NCBI GenBank assembly: GCA_039566865.1
Contig: CM076959.1
Location: forward strand, 16,414,501-16,478,500
Origin: Aurelia coerulea
Lineage: Eukaryota > Cnidaria > Scyphozoa > Semaeostomeae > Ulmaridae
Direction: 5' to 3'
Length of the DNA stretch: 64,000 bases
A model generated the notes under the pieces. It ran no database searches and was not told the origin of the DNA. It saw only the letters and a list, made by a program, of their open reading frames with translations. A program made the translations under genes and the position numbers. This document shows positions 1 to 13,499 of the stretch, one piece after another. The stretch's first letter is position 1. Each line of letters starts with the position of its first letter.

Positions 1-3000
1 TTGAGCAAAAATAGGCCCTTTTCCAATATACCGATTTTTGGGCAAAAAGTAAGGCTAACCCCTTAGCTTTTGGGAAAAAATAGGCCCTTTTCCAAAATAC
101 CGATTTTTGGGCAAAAAGTAAGGCTAACCCCTTAGCTTTTGGGGAAAAATAGGCCCTTTTCCAAAGTACCGATTTTTGGGCAAGAACTAAGGCTAACCCC
201 TTAGCTTTTGGGCAAAAATTGGCCCTTTTCCAAAATACCGAATTTGGGGCAAAAAGAAAGGCTAACCCCTTTGCTTTTGGGCACAAATAGGCCCTTTTCC
301 AAAATACCAATTTTTGGGCAAAATGTAAGGCTAACCCCTTAGCTTTTGGGCAAAAATAGGCCCTTTTCCAAAATACCGATTTTTGGGCAAAAAGTAAGGT
401 TAACCCCTTTGCTTTTTTGCATAATAGGCCCTTTTCCAAAATACCGATTTTTGGGCCAAAAAGTAAGGCTAACCCCTTAGCTTTTGGGAAAAAATAGGCC
501 CTTTTCCAAAATACCGATTTTTGGGCAAAAAGTAAGGCTAACCCCTTAGCTTTTGGGGAAAAATAGGCCCTTTTCCAAAGTACCGATTTTTGGGCAAGAA
601 CTAAGGCTAACCCCTTAGCTTTTGGGCAAAAATTGGCCCTTTTCCAAAATACCGAATTTGGGGCAAAAAGAAAGGCTAACCCCTTTGCTTTTGGGCACAA
701 ATAGGCCCTTTTCCAAAATACCAATTTTTGGGCAAAAAGTAAGGCTAACCCCTTAGCTTTTGGGCAAAAATAGGCCCTTTTCCAAAATACCGATTTTTGG
801 GCAAAACGTAAGGTTAACCCCTTTGCTTTTTTGCATAATAGGCCCTTTTCCAAAATACCGATTTTTGGGCAAAAAGTAAGGCTAACCCCTTAGCTTTTGG
901 GCAAAAATAGGCCCTTTTCCAAAGTACCGATTTTCGGGCAAAAAGTAAGGCTAACCCCTTTGCTTTTGAGCAAAAATAGGCCCTTTTCCAAAATACTGAT
1001 TTTTGGGCAAAAAGTAAGGCTAACCCCTTAGCTTTTGGGCAAAAATAGGCCCTTTTTCAAAGTACCGATTTTTGGGCAAAAAGTAAGGCTAACCCCTTAG
1101 CTTTTGGGCAATAATAGGCCCTTTTCCAAAAGACTGATTTTTGGGCAAAAAGTAAGGCTAACCCCTTTGCTTTTGGGCAAAAATAGGCCCTTTTCCAAAA
1201 TACCGATTTTTGGGCAAAACGTAAGGCTAACCCCTTTGCTTTTGGGCAAAAAATAGGTCCTTTTCCAAAATACTGATTTTTGGGCAAAAAGTAAGGCTAA
1301 CCCCTTAGCTTTTGGGCAAAAATAGGCCCAATTCCAAAATACCGATTTTTGGGCAAAAAGTAAGGCAAACCCCTTAGCTTTTGGGCAAAAATAGGCCCTT
1401 TTCCAAAGTACCGATTTTAGGGCAAAAAGTAAGGCAAACCCCTTAGCTTTTGGGCAAAAATAGGCCCTTTTCCAAAATACTGATTTTTGGGCAAAAAGTA
1501 AGGCTAACCCCTTTGCTTTTGGGCACAAATAGGCCCTTTTCCAAAATACCAATTTTTGGGCAAAAAGTAAGGCTAACCCCTTAGCTTTTGGGCAAAAGTA
1601 GGCCCTATTCCAAAATACCAATTTTTGGGCAAAAGGTAAGGCTAACCCCTTAGCTTTTAAGCAATAATAGGCCCTTTTCCAAAATACCGATTTTTGGGCA
1701 AAAGGTAAGGCTAACCCCTTAGCTATTGGGTAAAAATAGGCCCTTTTCCAAAATACTGATTTCTGGGCAAAAAGTAAGGCTAACCCCTTAGCTTTTGGGC
1801 AAAAATTAGGCCCTTTTCCAAAATACTGATTTTTGGGCAAAAAGTAAGGCAAACCCCTTAGCTTTTGGGCAAAAATAGGCCCTTTTCCAAGATACTGATT
1901 TTTGGGCAAAAAGTAAGGCTAACCCCTTAGCTTTTGGGTAAAAATAGGCCCTTTTCCAAAATACCGATTTTTGGGCAAAAAGTGGGGCTAACCCCGTAGC
2001 TTTTGGGCAAAAATAGGCCCTTTTCCAAAGTACCGATTTTTGGGCAAAAAGTAAGGCTAACCCCTTAGCTTTTGGGCAAAAATTGGCCCTTTTCCAAAAT
2101 ACCGAATTTGGGGCAAAATGTAAGTCTAACCCCTTTGCTTTTGGGCACAAATAGGCCCTTTTCCAAAATACCGATTTTTGGGCAAAAAGTAAGGCTAACC
2201 CCTTAGCTTTTAAGCAAAAATAGGCCCTTTTCCAAAATACCGATTTTTGGGCAAAAAGTAAGGCTAACCCCTTAGCTTTTGGGCACAAATAGGCCCTTTG
2301 CCAAAATACCGATTTTTGGGCAAAAAGTAAGGCTAACCCCTTAGCTTTTGGGCAAAAATAGGCCCTTTTCCAAAGTACCGATTTTAGGGCAAAAAGTAAG
2401 GCAAACCCCTTAGCTTTTGGGCAAAAATAGGCCATTTTCCAAGATACTGATTTTTGGGCAACAAGTAAGGCTAACCCCTTTGCTTTTGGGCACAAATAGG
2501 CCCTTTTCCAAAATACCAATTTTTGGGCAAAAAGTAAGGCTAACCCCTTAGCTTTTGGGCAAAAGTAGGCCCTATTCCAAAATACCAATTTTTGGGCAAA
2601 AGGTAAGGCTAACCCCTTAGCTTTTAAGCAATAATAGGCCCTTTTCCAAAATACCAATTTTTGGGCAAAAGGTAAGGCTAACCCCTTAGCTATTGGGTAA
2701 AAATAGGCCCTTTTCCAAAATACTGATTTCTGGGCAAAAAGTAAGGCTAACCCCTTAGCTTTTGGGCAAAAATTAGGCCCTTTTCCAAAATACTGATTTT
2801 TGGGCAAAAAGTAAGGCAAACCCCTTAGCTTTTGGGCAAAAATAGGCCCTTTTCCAAAATACTGATTTTTGGGCAAAAAGTAAGGCTAACCCCTTTGCTT
2901 TTGGGCACAAATAGGCCCTTTTCCAAAATACCAATTTTTGGGCAAAAAGTAAGGCTAACCCCTTTGCTTTTGGGCAAAAATAGGCCCTTTTCCAAAATAC

Positions 3001-6000
3001 CAATTTTTGGGCAAAAAGTAAGGCTAACCCCTTAGCTTTTGGGCAAAAATAGGCCCTTTTCCAAAATACCGATTTTTGGGCAAAAAGTAAGGCTAACCCC
3101 TTAGCTTTTGGGCAAAAATAGGCCCTTTTCCAAAGTACCGATTTTCGGGCAAAAAGTAAGGCTAACCCCTTTGCTTTTGAGCAAAAATAGGCCCTTTTCC
3201 AAAATACTGATTTTTGGGCAAAAAGTGGGGCTAACCCCTTAGCTTTTGGGCAAAAATAGGCCCTTTTTAAAAAGTACCGATTTTTGGGCAAAAAGTAAGG
3301 CTAACCCCTTAGCTTTTGGGCAATAATAGGCCCTTTTCCAAAATACAGATTTTTGGGCAATAGGTAAGGCTAACCCCTTAGCTTTTGGGTAAAAATAGGC
3401 CCTTTTCCAAAATACCGATTTTTGGGCAAAAAGTAACGCTAACCCCTTAGCTTTTGGGCAAAAATAGGCCCTTTTCCAAAGTGCCGATTTTCGGGCAAAA
3501 AGTAAGGCTAACCCCTTTGCTTTTGAGCAAAAATAGGCCCTTTTCCAATATACCGATTTTTGGGCAAAAAGTAAGGCTAACCCCTTAGCTTTTGGGAAAA
3601 AATAGGCCCTTTTCCAAAATACCGATTTTTGGGCAAAAAGTAAGGCTAACCCCTTAGCTTTTGGGGAAAAATAGGCCCTTTTCCAAAGTACCGATTTTTG
3701 GGCAAGAACTAAGGCTAACCCCTTAGCTTTTGGGCAAAAATTGGCCCTTTTCCAAAATACCGAATTTGGGGCAAAAAGAAAGGCTAACCCCTTTGCTTTT
3801 GGGCACAAATAGGCCCTTTTCCAAAATACCAATTTTTGGGCAAAAAGTAAGGCTAACCCCTTAGCTTTTGGGCAAAAATAGGCCCTTTTCCAAAATACCG
3901 ATTTTTGGGCAAAAAGTAAGGTTAACCCCTTTGCTTTTTTGCATAATAGGCCCTTTTCCAAAATACCGATTTTTGGGCAAAAAGTAAGGCTAACCCCTTA
4001 GCTTTTGGGCAAAAATAGGCCCTTTTCCAAAGTACCGATTTTCGAGCAAAAAGTAAGGCTAACCCCTTTGCTTTTGAGCAAAAATAGGCCCTTTTCCAAA
4101 ATACTGATTTTTGGGCAAAAAGTGGGGCTAACCCCTTAGCTTTTGGGCAAAAATAGGCCCTTTTTCAAAGTACCGATTTTTGGGCAAAAAGTAAGGCTAA
4201 CCCCTTAGCTTTTGGGCAATAATAGGCCCTTTTCCAAAATACAGATTTTTGGGCAAAAGGTAAGGCTAACCCCTTAGCTTTTGGGTAAAAATAGGCCCTT
4301 TTCCAAAATACCGATTTTTGGGCAAAAAGTAAGGCTAACCCCTTAGCTTTTGGGCAAAAATAGGCCCTTTTCCAAAGTACCGATTTTCGGGCAAAAAGTA
4401 AGGCTAACCCCTTTGCTTTTGAGCAAAAATAGGCCCTTTTCCAAAATACTGATTTTTGGGCAAAAAGTGGGGCTAACCCCTTAGCTTTTGGGCAAAAATA
4501 GGCCCTTTTTCAAAGTACCGATTTTTGGGCAAAAAGTAAGGCTAACCCCTTAGCTTTTGGGCAAAAATAGTCCCTTTTCCAAAGTACCGATTTTCGGGCA
4601 AAAAGTAAGGCTAACCCCTTTGCTTTTGAGCAAAAATAGGCCCTTTTCCAAAATACTGATTTTTGGGCAAAAAGTGGGGCTAAGCCCTTAGCTTTTGGGC
4701 AAAAATATGCCCTTTTTCAAAGTACCGATTTTTGGGCAAAAAGTAACGCTAACCCCTTAGCTTTTGGGCAATAATAGGCCCTTTTCCAAAATACCGATTT
4801 TTGGGCAAAAGGTAAGGCTAACCCCTTAGCTTTTGGGTAAAAATAGGCCCTTTTCCAAAATACCGATTTTTGGGCAAAAAGTAAGGTTAACCCCTCTGCT
4901 TTTTTGCAAAATAGGCCCTTTTCCAAAATACCGATTTTTGGGCAAAAAGTAAGGCTAACCCCTTAGCTTTTGGGCAAAAATAGGCCCTTTCCAAAATACC
5001 GATTTTTGGGCAAAAAGTAAGGCTAACCCCTTTGCTTTTCGGCAAAAATAGGCCCTTTTTCAAAGTACCGATTTTTGGGCAAAAAGTAAGGCTAACCCCT
5101 TAGCTTTTGGGCAAAAATAGGCCCTTTTCCAAAGTACCGATTTTCGAGCAAAAAGTAAGGCTAACCCCTTTGCTTTTGAGCAAAAATAGGCCCTTTTCCA
5201 AAATACTGATTTTTGGGCAAAAAGTGGGGCTAAGCCCTTAGCTTTTGGGCAAAAATATGCCCTTTTTCAAAGTACCGATTTTTGGGCAAAAAGTAAGGCT
5301 AACCCCTTAGCTTTTGGGCAATAATAGGCCCTTTTCCAAAATACCGATTTTTGGGCAAAAGGTAAGGCTAACCCCTTAGCTTTTGGGTAAAAATAGGCCC
5401 TTTTCCAAAATACCGATTTTTGGGCAAAAAGTAAGGTTAACCCCTCTGCTTTTTTGCAAAATAGGCCCTTTTCCAAAATACCGATTTTTGGTCAAAAAGT
5501 AAGGCTAACCCCTTAGCTTTTGGGCAAAAATAGGCCCTTTTCCAAAATAGCGATTTTCGGGCAAAAAGTAAGGCTAACCCCTTTGCTTTTCGGCAAAAAT
5601 AGGCCCTTTTCCAAAATACTGATTTTTGGGCAAAAAGTTGGGCTAACCCCTTAGCTTTTGGGCAAAAAATAGGCCCTTTTCCAAAATAACGATTTTTGGG
5701 CAAAAAGTAAGGCTAACCCTTTAGCTTTTGGGTAAAAATAGGCCCTTTTCCAAAATACTGATTTCTGGGCAAAAAGTAAGGCTAACCCCTTAGCTTTTGG
5801 GCAAAAATAGGCCCTTTTCCAAAATACTTAATTTGGGCAAAAAGTAAGGCTAACCCCTTAGCTTTTGGGCAAAAATAGGCCCTTTTCCAAAATACCGATT
5901 TTTGGGCAAAAAGTAAGGCTAACCCCTTAGCTTTTGGGCAAAAATAGGCCCTTTTCCAAAATACCGATTTTTGGGCAAAAAGTAAGGTTAACCCCTTTGC

Positions 6001-9000
6001 TTTTTTTGCATAATAGGCCCTTTTCCAAAATACCGATTTTTGGGCAAAAAGTAAGGCTAACCCCTTAGCTTTTGGGCAAAAATAGGCCCTTTTCCAAAGT
6101 ACCGATTTTCGGGCAAAAAGTAAGGCTAACCCCTTTGCTTTTGAGCAAAAATAGGCCCTTTTCCAAAATACTGATTTTTGGGCAAAAAGTGGGGCTAACC
6201 CCTTAGCTTTTGGGCAAAAATAGGCCCTTTTTCAAAGTACCGATTTTTGGGCAAAAAGTAAGGCTAACCCCTTAGCTTTTGGGCAATAATAGGCCCTTTT
6301 CCAAAATACCGATTTTTGGGCAAAAGGTAAGGCTAACCCCTTAGCTTTTGGGTAAAAATAGGCCCTTTTCCAAAATACCGATTTTTGGGCAAAAAGTAAG
6401 GTTAACCCCTCTGCTTTTTTGCAAAATAGGCCCTTTTCCAAAATACCGATTTTTGGGCAAAAAGTAAGGCTAACCCCTTAGCTTTTGGGCAAAAATAGGC
6501 CCTTTTCCAAAATACCGATTTTCGGGCAAAAAGTAAGGCTAACCCCTTTGCTTTTCGGCAAAAATAGGCCCTTTTCCAAAATACTGATTTTTGGGCAAAA
6601 AGTTGGGCTAACCCCTTAGCTTTTGGGCAAAAAATAGGCCCTTTTCCAAAATAACGATTTTTGGGCAAATATTAAGGCTAACCCTTTAGCTTTTGGGTAA
6701 AAATAGGCCCTTTTCCAAAATACGGATTTCTGGGCAAAAAGTAAGGCTAACCCCTTAGCTTTTGGGCAAAAATAGGCCCTTTTCCAAAATACTTAATTTG
6801 GGCAAAAAGTAAGGCTAACCCCTTACCTTTTGGGCAAAAATAGGCCCTTTTCCAAAATACCGATTTTTGGGCAAAAAGTAAGGCTAACCCCTTAGCTTTT
6901 GGGCAAAATAGGCCCTTTTCCAAAATACCGATTTTTGGGCAAAAAGTAAGGTTAACCCCTTTGTTTTTTTGCATAATAGGCCCTTTTCCAAAATACCGAT
7001 TTTTGGGCAAAAAGTAAGGCTAACCCCTTAGCTTTTGGGCAAAAATAGGCCCTTTTCCAAAGTACCGATTTTCGGGCAAAAAGTAAGGCTAACCTCTTTG
7101 CTTTTGAGCAAAAACAGGCCATTTTCCAAAATACTGATTTTTGGGCAAAAAGTGGGGCTAACCCCTTAGCTTTTGGGCAAAAATAGGCCCTTTTTCAAAG
7201 TACCGATTTTTGGGCAAAAAGTAAGGCTAACCCCTTAGCTTTTGGGCAATAATAGGCCCTTTTCCAAAATACCGATTTTTGGGCAAAAGGTAAGGCTAAC
7301 CCCTTAGCTTTTGGGTAAAAATAGGCCCTTTTCCAAAATACCGATTTTTGGGCAAAAAGTAAGGCTAACCCCTTAGCTTTTTGGCAAAAACAGGCCCTTT
7401 TCCAAAGTACCGATTTTCGGGCAAAAAGTAAGGCTAACCCCTTTGCTTTTGAGCAAAAATAGGCCCTTTTCCAAAATACTGACTTTTGGGCAAAAAGTGG
7501 GGCTAACCCCTTAGCTTTTGGGCAAAAATAGGCCCTTTTTCAAAGTACCGATTTTTGAGCAAAAAGTAAGGCTAACCCCTTAGCTTTTGGGCAATAATAG
7601 GCCCTTTTTCAAAGTACCGATTTTTGGGCAAAACGTAAGGCTAACCCCTTAGCTTTTGGGTAAAAATAGGCCCTTTTCCAAAAGACCGATTTTTGGGCAA
7701 AAAGTAAGGTTAACCCCTCTGCTTTTTTGCAAAATAGGCCCTTTTCCAAAATACTGATTTCTGGGCAAAAAGTAAGGCTAACCCCTTAGCTTTTGGGCAA
7801 TAATAGGCCCTTTCCCAAAATACCGATTTTTGGGCAAAAGGTAAGGCTAACCCCTTAGCTTTTGGGTAAAAATAGGCCCTTTTCTAAAATACCGATTTTT
7901 GGGCAAAAAGTAAGGTTAACCCCTTTGCTTTTTGGCAAAAATAGGCCCTTTTCCAAAATAACGATTTTTGGGCAAAAAGTAAGGCTAACCCTTTAGCTTT
8001 TGGGTAAAAATAGGCCCTTTTCCAAAATACTGATTTCTGGGCAAAAAGTAAGGCTAACCCCTTAGCTTTTGGGCAAAAATAGGCCCTTTTCCAAAATACT
8101 TAATTTGGGCAAAAAGTAAGGCTAACCCCTTAGCTTTTGGGCAAAAATAGGCCCTTTTCCAAAATACCGATTTTTGGGCAAAAAGTAAGGCTAACCCCTT
8201 TGCTTTTTTGCAAAAATTGGCCCTTTTCCAAACTACCAATTATGGGGCAAAAAGTAAGGCTAACCCCTTTGCTTTTTAGCAAAAATAGGCCCTTTTCCAA
8301 AATACTGACTTTTGGGCAAAAAGTGGGGCTAACCCCTTAGCTTTTAGGCAAAAATAGGCCCTTTTTCAAAGTACCGATTTTTGAGCAAAAAGTAAGGCTA
8401 ACCCCTTAGCTTTTGGGCAATAATAGGCCCTTTTCCAAAATACCGATTTTTGGGCAAAAGGTAAGGCTAACCCCTTAGCTTTTGGGTAAAAATAGGCCCT
8501 TTTCCAAAAGACCGATTTTTGGGCAAAAAGTAAGGTTAACCCCTCTGCTTTTTTGCAAAATAGGCCCTTTTCCAAAATACTGATTTCTGGGCAAAAAGTA
8601 AGGCTAACCCCTTAGCTTTTGGGCACAAATAGGCCCTTTTCCAAAATACCGATTTTTGGGCAAAAGGTAAGGCTAACCCCTTAGCTTTTGGGTAAAAATA
8701 GGCCCTTTTCCAAAATACCGATTTTTGGGCAAAAAGTAAGGTTAACCCCTCTGCTTTTTTGCAAAATAGGCCCTTTTCCAAAATACCGATTTTTGGGCAA
8801 AAAGTAAGGCTAACCCCTTAGCTTTTGGGCAAAAATAGGCCCTTTTCCAAAATACCGATTTTCGGGCAAAAAGTAAGGCTAACCCCTTTGCTTTTCGGCA
8901 AAAATAGGCCCTTTTCCAAAATACTGATTTTTGGGCAAAAAGTTGGGCTAACCCCTTAGCTTTTGGGCAAAAAATAGGCCCTTTTCCAAAATAACGATTT

Positions 9001-11500
9001 TTGGGCAAAAAGTAAGGCTAACCCTTTAGCTTTTGGGTAAAAATAGGCCCTTTTCCAAAATACTGATTTTTGGGCAAAAAGTAAGGCTAACCCCTTAGCT
9101 TTTGGGCAAAAATAGGCCCTTTTCCAAAATACTGATTTTTGGGCAAAAAGTAAGGCTAACCCCTTAGCTTTTGGGCAAAAATAGGCCCTTTTCCAAAATA
9201 CCGATTTTTGGGCAAAAAGTAAGGCTAACCCCTTAGCTTTTGGGCAAAAATAGGCCCTTTTCCAAAATACCGATTTTTGGGCAAAAAGTAAGGCTAACCC
9301 CTTTGCTTTTTTTGCAAAAATAGGCCCTTTTCGAAAATACTGATTTTTGGTCCAAAAAGTAAGGCTAACCCCTTAGCTTTTGGGCAAAAATAGGCCCTTT
9401 TCCAAAGTACCGATTTTTGGGCAAAAAGTAAGGCTAACCCTTTGCTTTTGAGCAAAAATAGGCCCTTTTCCAAAATACTGATTTTTGGGCAAAAAGTGGG
9501 GCTAACCCCTTTGCTTTTGGGCAAAAATAGGCCCTTTTTCAAAGTACAGATTTTTGGGCAAAAAGTAAGGCTAACCCCTTAGCTTTTGGGCAAAAATAGG
9601 CCCTTTTCCAAAGTACCGATTTTCGGGCAAAAAGTAAGGCTAACCCCTTTGCTTTTGAGCAAAAATAGGCCCTTTTCCAAAATACTGATTTTTGGGCAAA
9701 AAGTGGGGCTAACCCCTTAGCTTTTGGGCAAAAATAGGCCCTTTTTCAAAGTACCGATTTTTGGGCAAAAAGTAAGGCTAACCCCTTAGCTTTTGGGCAA
9801 TAATAGGCCCTTTTCCAAAATACCGATTTTTGGGCAAAAGGTAAGGCCCTTAGCTTTTGGGTAAAAATAGGCCCTTTTCCAAAATACCGATTTTTAGGCA
9901 AAAAGTAAGGCTAACCCCTTTGCTTTTTGGCAAAAATAGGCCCTTTTCCAAAATACCGATTTTCGGGCAAAAAGTAAGGCTAACCCCTTTGCTTTTGGCA
10001 AAAATAGGCCCTTTTCCAAAATACTGACTTTTGGGCAAAAAGTGGGGCTAACCCCTTAGCTTTTGGGCAAAAATAGGCCCTTTTTCAAAGTACCGATTTT
10101 TGGGCAAAAAGTAAGGCTAACCCCTTAGCTTTTGGGCAATAATAGGCCCTTTTCCAAAATACCGATTTTTGGGCAAAAGGTAAGGCTAACCCCTTAGCTT
10201 TTGGGTAAAAATAGGCCCTTTTCCAAAATACCGATTTTTGGGCAAAAAGTAAGGTTAACCCCTTTGCTTTTTGGCAAAATAGGCCCTTTTCCAAAATACT
10301 GATTTTTGGGCAAAAAGTAAGGCTAACCCCTTAGCTTTTGGGCAAAAATAGGCCCTTTTCCAAAATACCGATTTTTGGGCAAAAGGTAAGGCTAACCCCT
10401 TAGCTTTTGGGCAAAAATAGGCCCTTTTCCAAAATACCGATTTTTGGGCAAAAAGTAAGGCTAACCCCTTAGCTTTTGGGCAAAAATAGGCCCTTTTCCA
10501 AAATAACGATTTTTGGGCAAAAAGTAAGGCTAACCCTTTAGCTTTTGGGCAAAAATAGGCCCTTTTCCAAAATACTGATTTTTGGGCAAAAAGTAAGGCT
10601 AACCCCTTAGCTTTTGGGCAAAAATAGGCCCTTTTCCAAAATACCGATTTTTGGGCAAAAAGTAAGGCTAACCCCTTAGCTTTTGGGCAAAAATAGGCCC
10701 TTTTCCAAAATACCGATTTTTGGGCAAAAAGTAAGGCTAACCCCTTTGCTTTTGGCAAAAATAGGCCCTTTTCCAAAATACCGATTTTTGGGCAAAAAGT
10801 AAGGCTAACCCCTTTGCTTTTGGCAAAAATAGGCCCTTTTCCAAAATACCGATTTTTGGGCAAAAAGTAAGGCTAACCCCTTAGCTTTTGGGCAAAAATA
10901 GGCCCTTTTTCAAAGTACCGATTTTTGGGCAAAAAGTAAGGCTAACCCCTTAGCTTTTGGGCAATAATAGGCCCTTTTCCAAAATACCGATTTTTGGGCA
11001 AAAGGTAAGGCTAACCCCTTAGCTTTTGGGTAAAAATAGGCCCTTTTCCAAAATACCGATTTTTGGGCAAAAAGTAAGGTTAACCCCTCTGCTTTTTTGC
11101 AAAATAGGCCCTTTCCAAAATACTGATTTCTGGGCAAAAAGTAAGGCTAACCCCTTAGCTTTTGGGCAATAATAGGCCCTTTTCCAAATTACCGATTTTT
11201 GGGCAAAAAGGTAAGGCTAACCCCTTAGCTTTTGGGCTAAAAATAGGCCCTTTTCCAAAATACCGATTTTTGGGCAAAAAGTAAGGCTAACCCCTTTGCT
11301 TTTTGGCAAAAATAGGCCCTTTTCCAAAATACCGATTTTTGGGCAAAAAGTAAGGCTAGCCCCTTAGCTTTGGGGCAAAAATAGGCCCTTTTCCAAAATA
11401 CCGATTTTTGGGCAAAAAGTAAGGCTAACCCCTTTGCTTTTCGGCAAAAATAGGCTCTTTTCCAAAATACTGATTTTTGGCCAAAAAGTAAGGCTAACCC
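1..11500 (+). repeat. Higher-order repeat portion of the satellite
   Basis: Variant monomers recur in fixed order. The block with TATTGGGTAAAAATAGG near 1726 recurs near 2692, exactly 966 bp or 14 monomers later, with its neighbours. The block beginning TTGAGCAAAAATAGG with CCAATATACC at position 1 recurs near 3523. A three-monomer signature that includes a GTTAACCCCTCTGC unit recurs near 4717, 5267, 6232, 8366, 10085 and 10910, with spacings of 550, 965, 2134, 1719 and 825 bp. Most units here carry the TTAGC variant. This shows multi-monomer duplication, as expected from unequal exchange. Confidence 0.85.
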
Positions 11501-13499
11501 CTTAGCTTTTGGGCAAAAATAGGCCCTTTTCCAAAATACCGATTTTTGGGCAAAAAGTAAGGCTAACCCATTTGCTTTTGGGCAAAAATAGGCCCTTTTC
11601 CAAAATACCCATTTTTGGGCAAAAAGTAAGGCTAATCCCTTTGCTTTTGGGAAAAATAGGCCCTTTTCTAAAATACCGATTTTTGGGCAAAAAGTAAGGC
11701 TAACCCCTTTGCTTTTTTGCAAAAATAGGCCCTTTTCCAAAATACCGATTTTTGGGCAAAAAGTAAGGCTAACCCCTTAGCTTTTGGGCAAAAATAGGCC
11801 CTTTTCCAAAATACCGATTTTTGGGCAAAAAGTAAGGCTAACCCCTTTGCTTTTTTTTGCAAAATAGGCCCTTTTCCAAAATACTGATTTTTGGGCAAAA
11901 AGTAAGGCTAACCCCTTAGCTTTTGGGCAAAAATAGGCCCTTTTCCAAATACCGATTTTTGGGCAAAAAGTAAGGCTAACCCCTTTGCTTTTGGGCAAAA
12001 ATAGGCCCTTTTCCAAAATACCGATTTTTGGGCAAAAAGTAAGGCTAACCCCTTAGCTTTTGGGCAAAAATAGGCCCTTTTCCAAAATACCGATTTTTGG
12101 GCAAAAAGTAAGGCTAACCCCTTAGCTTTTGGGCAAAAATAGGCCCTTTTCCAAAATACCGATTTTTGGGCAAAAAGTAAGGCTAACCCCTTAGCTTTTG
12201 GGCAAAAATAGGCCCTTTTTCAAAGTACCGATTTTTGGGCAAAAAGTAAGGCTAACCCCTTTGCTTTTGGGCAAAAATAGGCCCTTTTCCAAAATACCGA
12301 TTTTTGGGCAAAAAGTAAGGCTAACCCCTTTGCTTTTGGGCAAAAATAGGCCCTTTTCCAAAATACCGATTTTTGGGCAAAAAGTAAGGCTAACCCCTTA
12401 GCTTTTGGGCAAAAAATAGGCCCTTTTCCAAAATACCGATTTTTGGGCAAAAAGTAAGGCTAACCCCTTAGCTTTTGGGCAATAATAGGCCCATTTCCAA
12501 AATAACGATTTTTGGGCAAAAAGTAAGGCTAACCCCTTTGCTTTTGGGCAAAAATAGGTCCTTTTCCAAAATACCGATTTTTGGGCAAAAAGTAAGGCTA
12601 ACCCCTTAGCTTTTGGGCAAAAATAGGCCCTTTTCCAAAATACCGATTTTTGGGCAAAAAGTAAGGCTAACCCCTTAGCTTTTGGCACAAAATAGGCCCT
12701 TTTCCAAAATACTGATTTTTGGGCAAAAAGTAAGGCTAACCCCTTTGCTTTTGGGCAAAAATAGGCCCATTTCCAAAATACCGATTTTTGGGCAAAAGGT
12801 AAGGCTAACCCCTTAGCTTTTGGGCAAAATAGGCCCTTTTCCAAAATACCGATTTTTGGGCAAAAGGTAAGGCTAACCCCTTAGCTTTTGGGCAAAAATA
12901 GGCCCTTTTCCAAAAGACTGATTTTTGGGCAAAAAGTAAGGCTAACCCCTTTGCTTTTGGGCAAAAATAGGCCCTTTTCCAAAATACCGATTTTTGGGCA
13001 AAACGTAAGGCTAACCCCTTTGCTTTTGGGCAAAAAATAGGTCCTTTTCCAAAATACTGATTTTTGGGCAAAAAGTAAGGCTAACCCCTTAGCTTTTGGG
13101 CAATAATAGGCCCATTTCCAAAATAACGATTTTTGGGCAAAAAGTAAGGCTAACCCCTTTGCTTTTGGGCAAAAATAAGTCCTTTTCCAAAATACCGATT
13201 TTGGGGCAAAAAGTAAGGCTAACCCCTTAGCTTTTGGGCAAAAATAGGCCCTTTTTCAAAGTATCGATTTTTGGGCAAAAAGTAAGGCTAACCCCTTAGC
13301 TTTTGGGCAATAATAGGCCCATTTCCAAAATAACGATTTTTGGGCAAAAAGTAAGGCTAACCCCTTTGCTTTTGGGCAAAAATAGGCCCTTTTCCAAAAT
13401 ACCGATTTTTGGGCAAAAGGTAAGGCTAACCCCTTAGCTTTTGGGCAAAAATAGGCCCTTTTCCAAAAGACTGATTTTTGGGCAAAAAGTAAGGCTAAC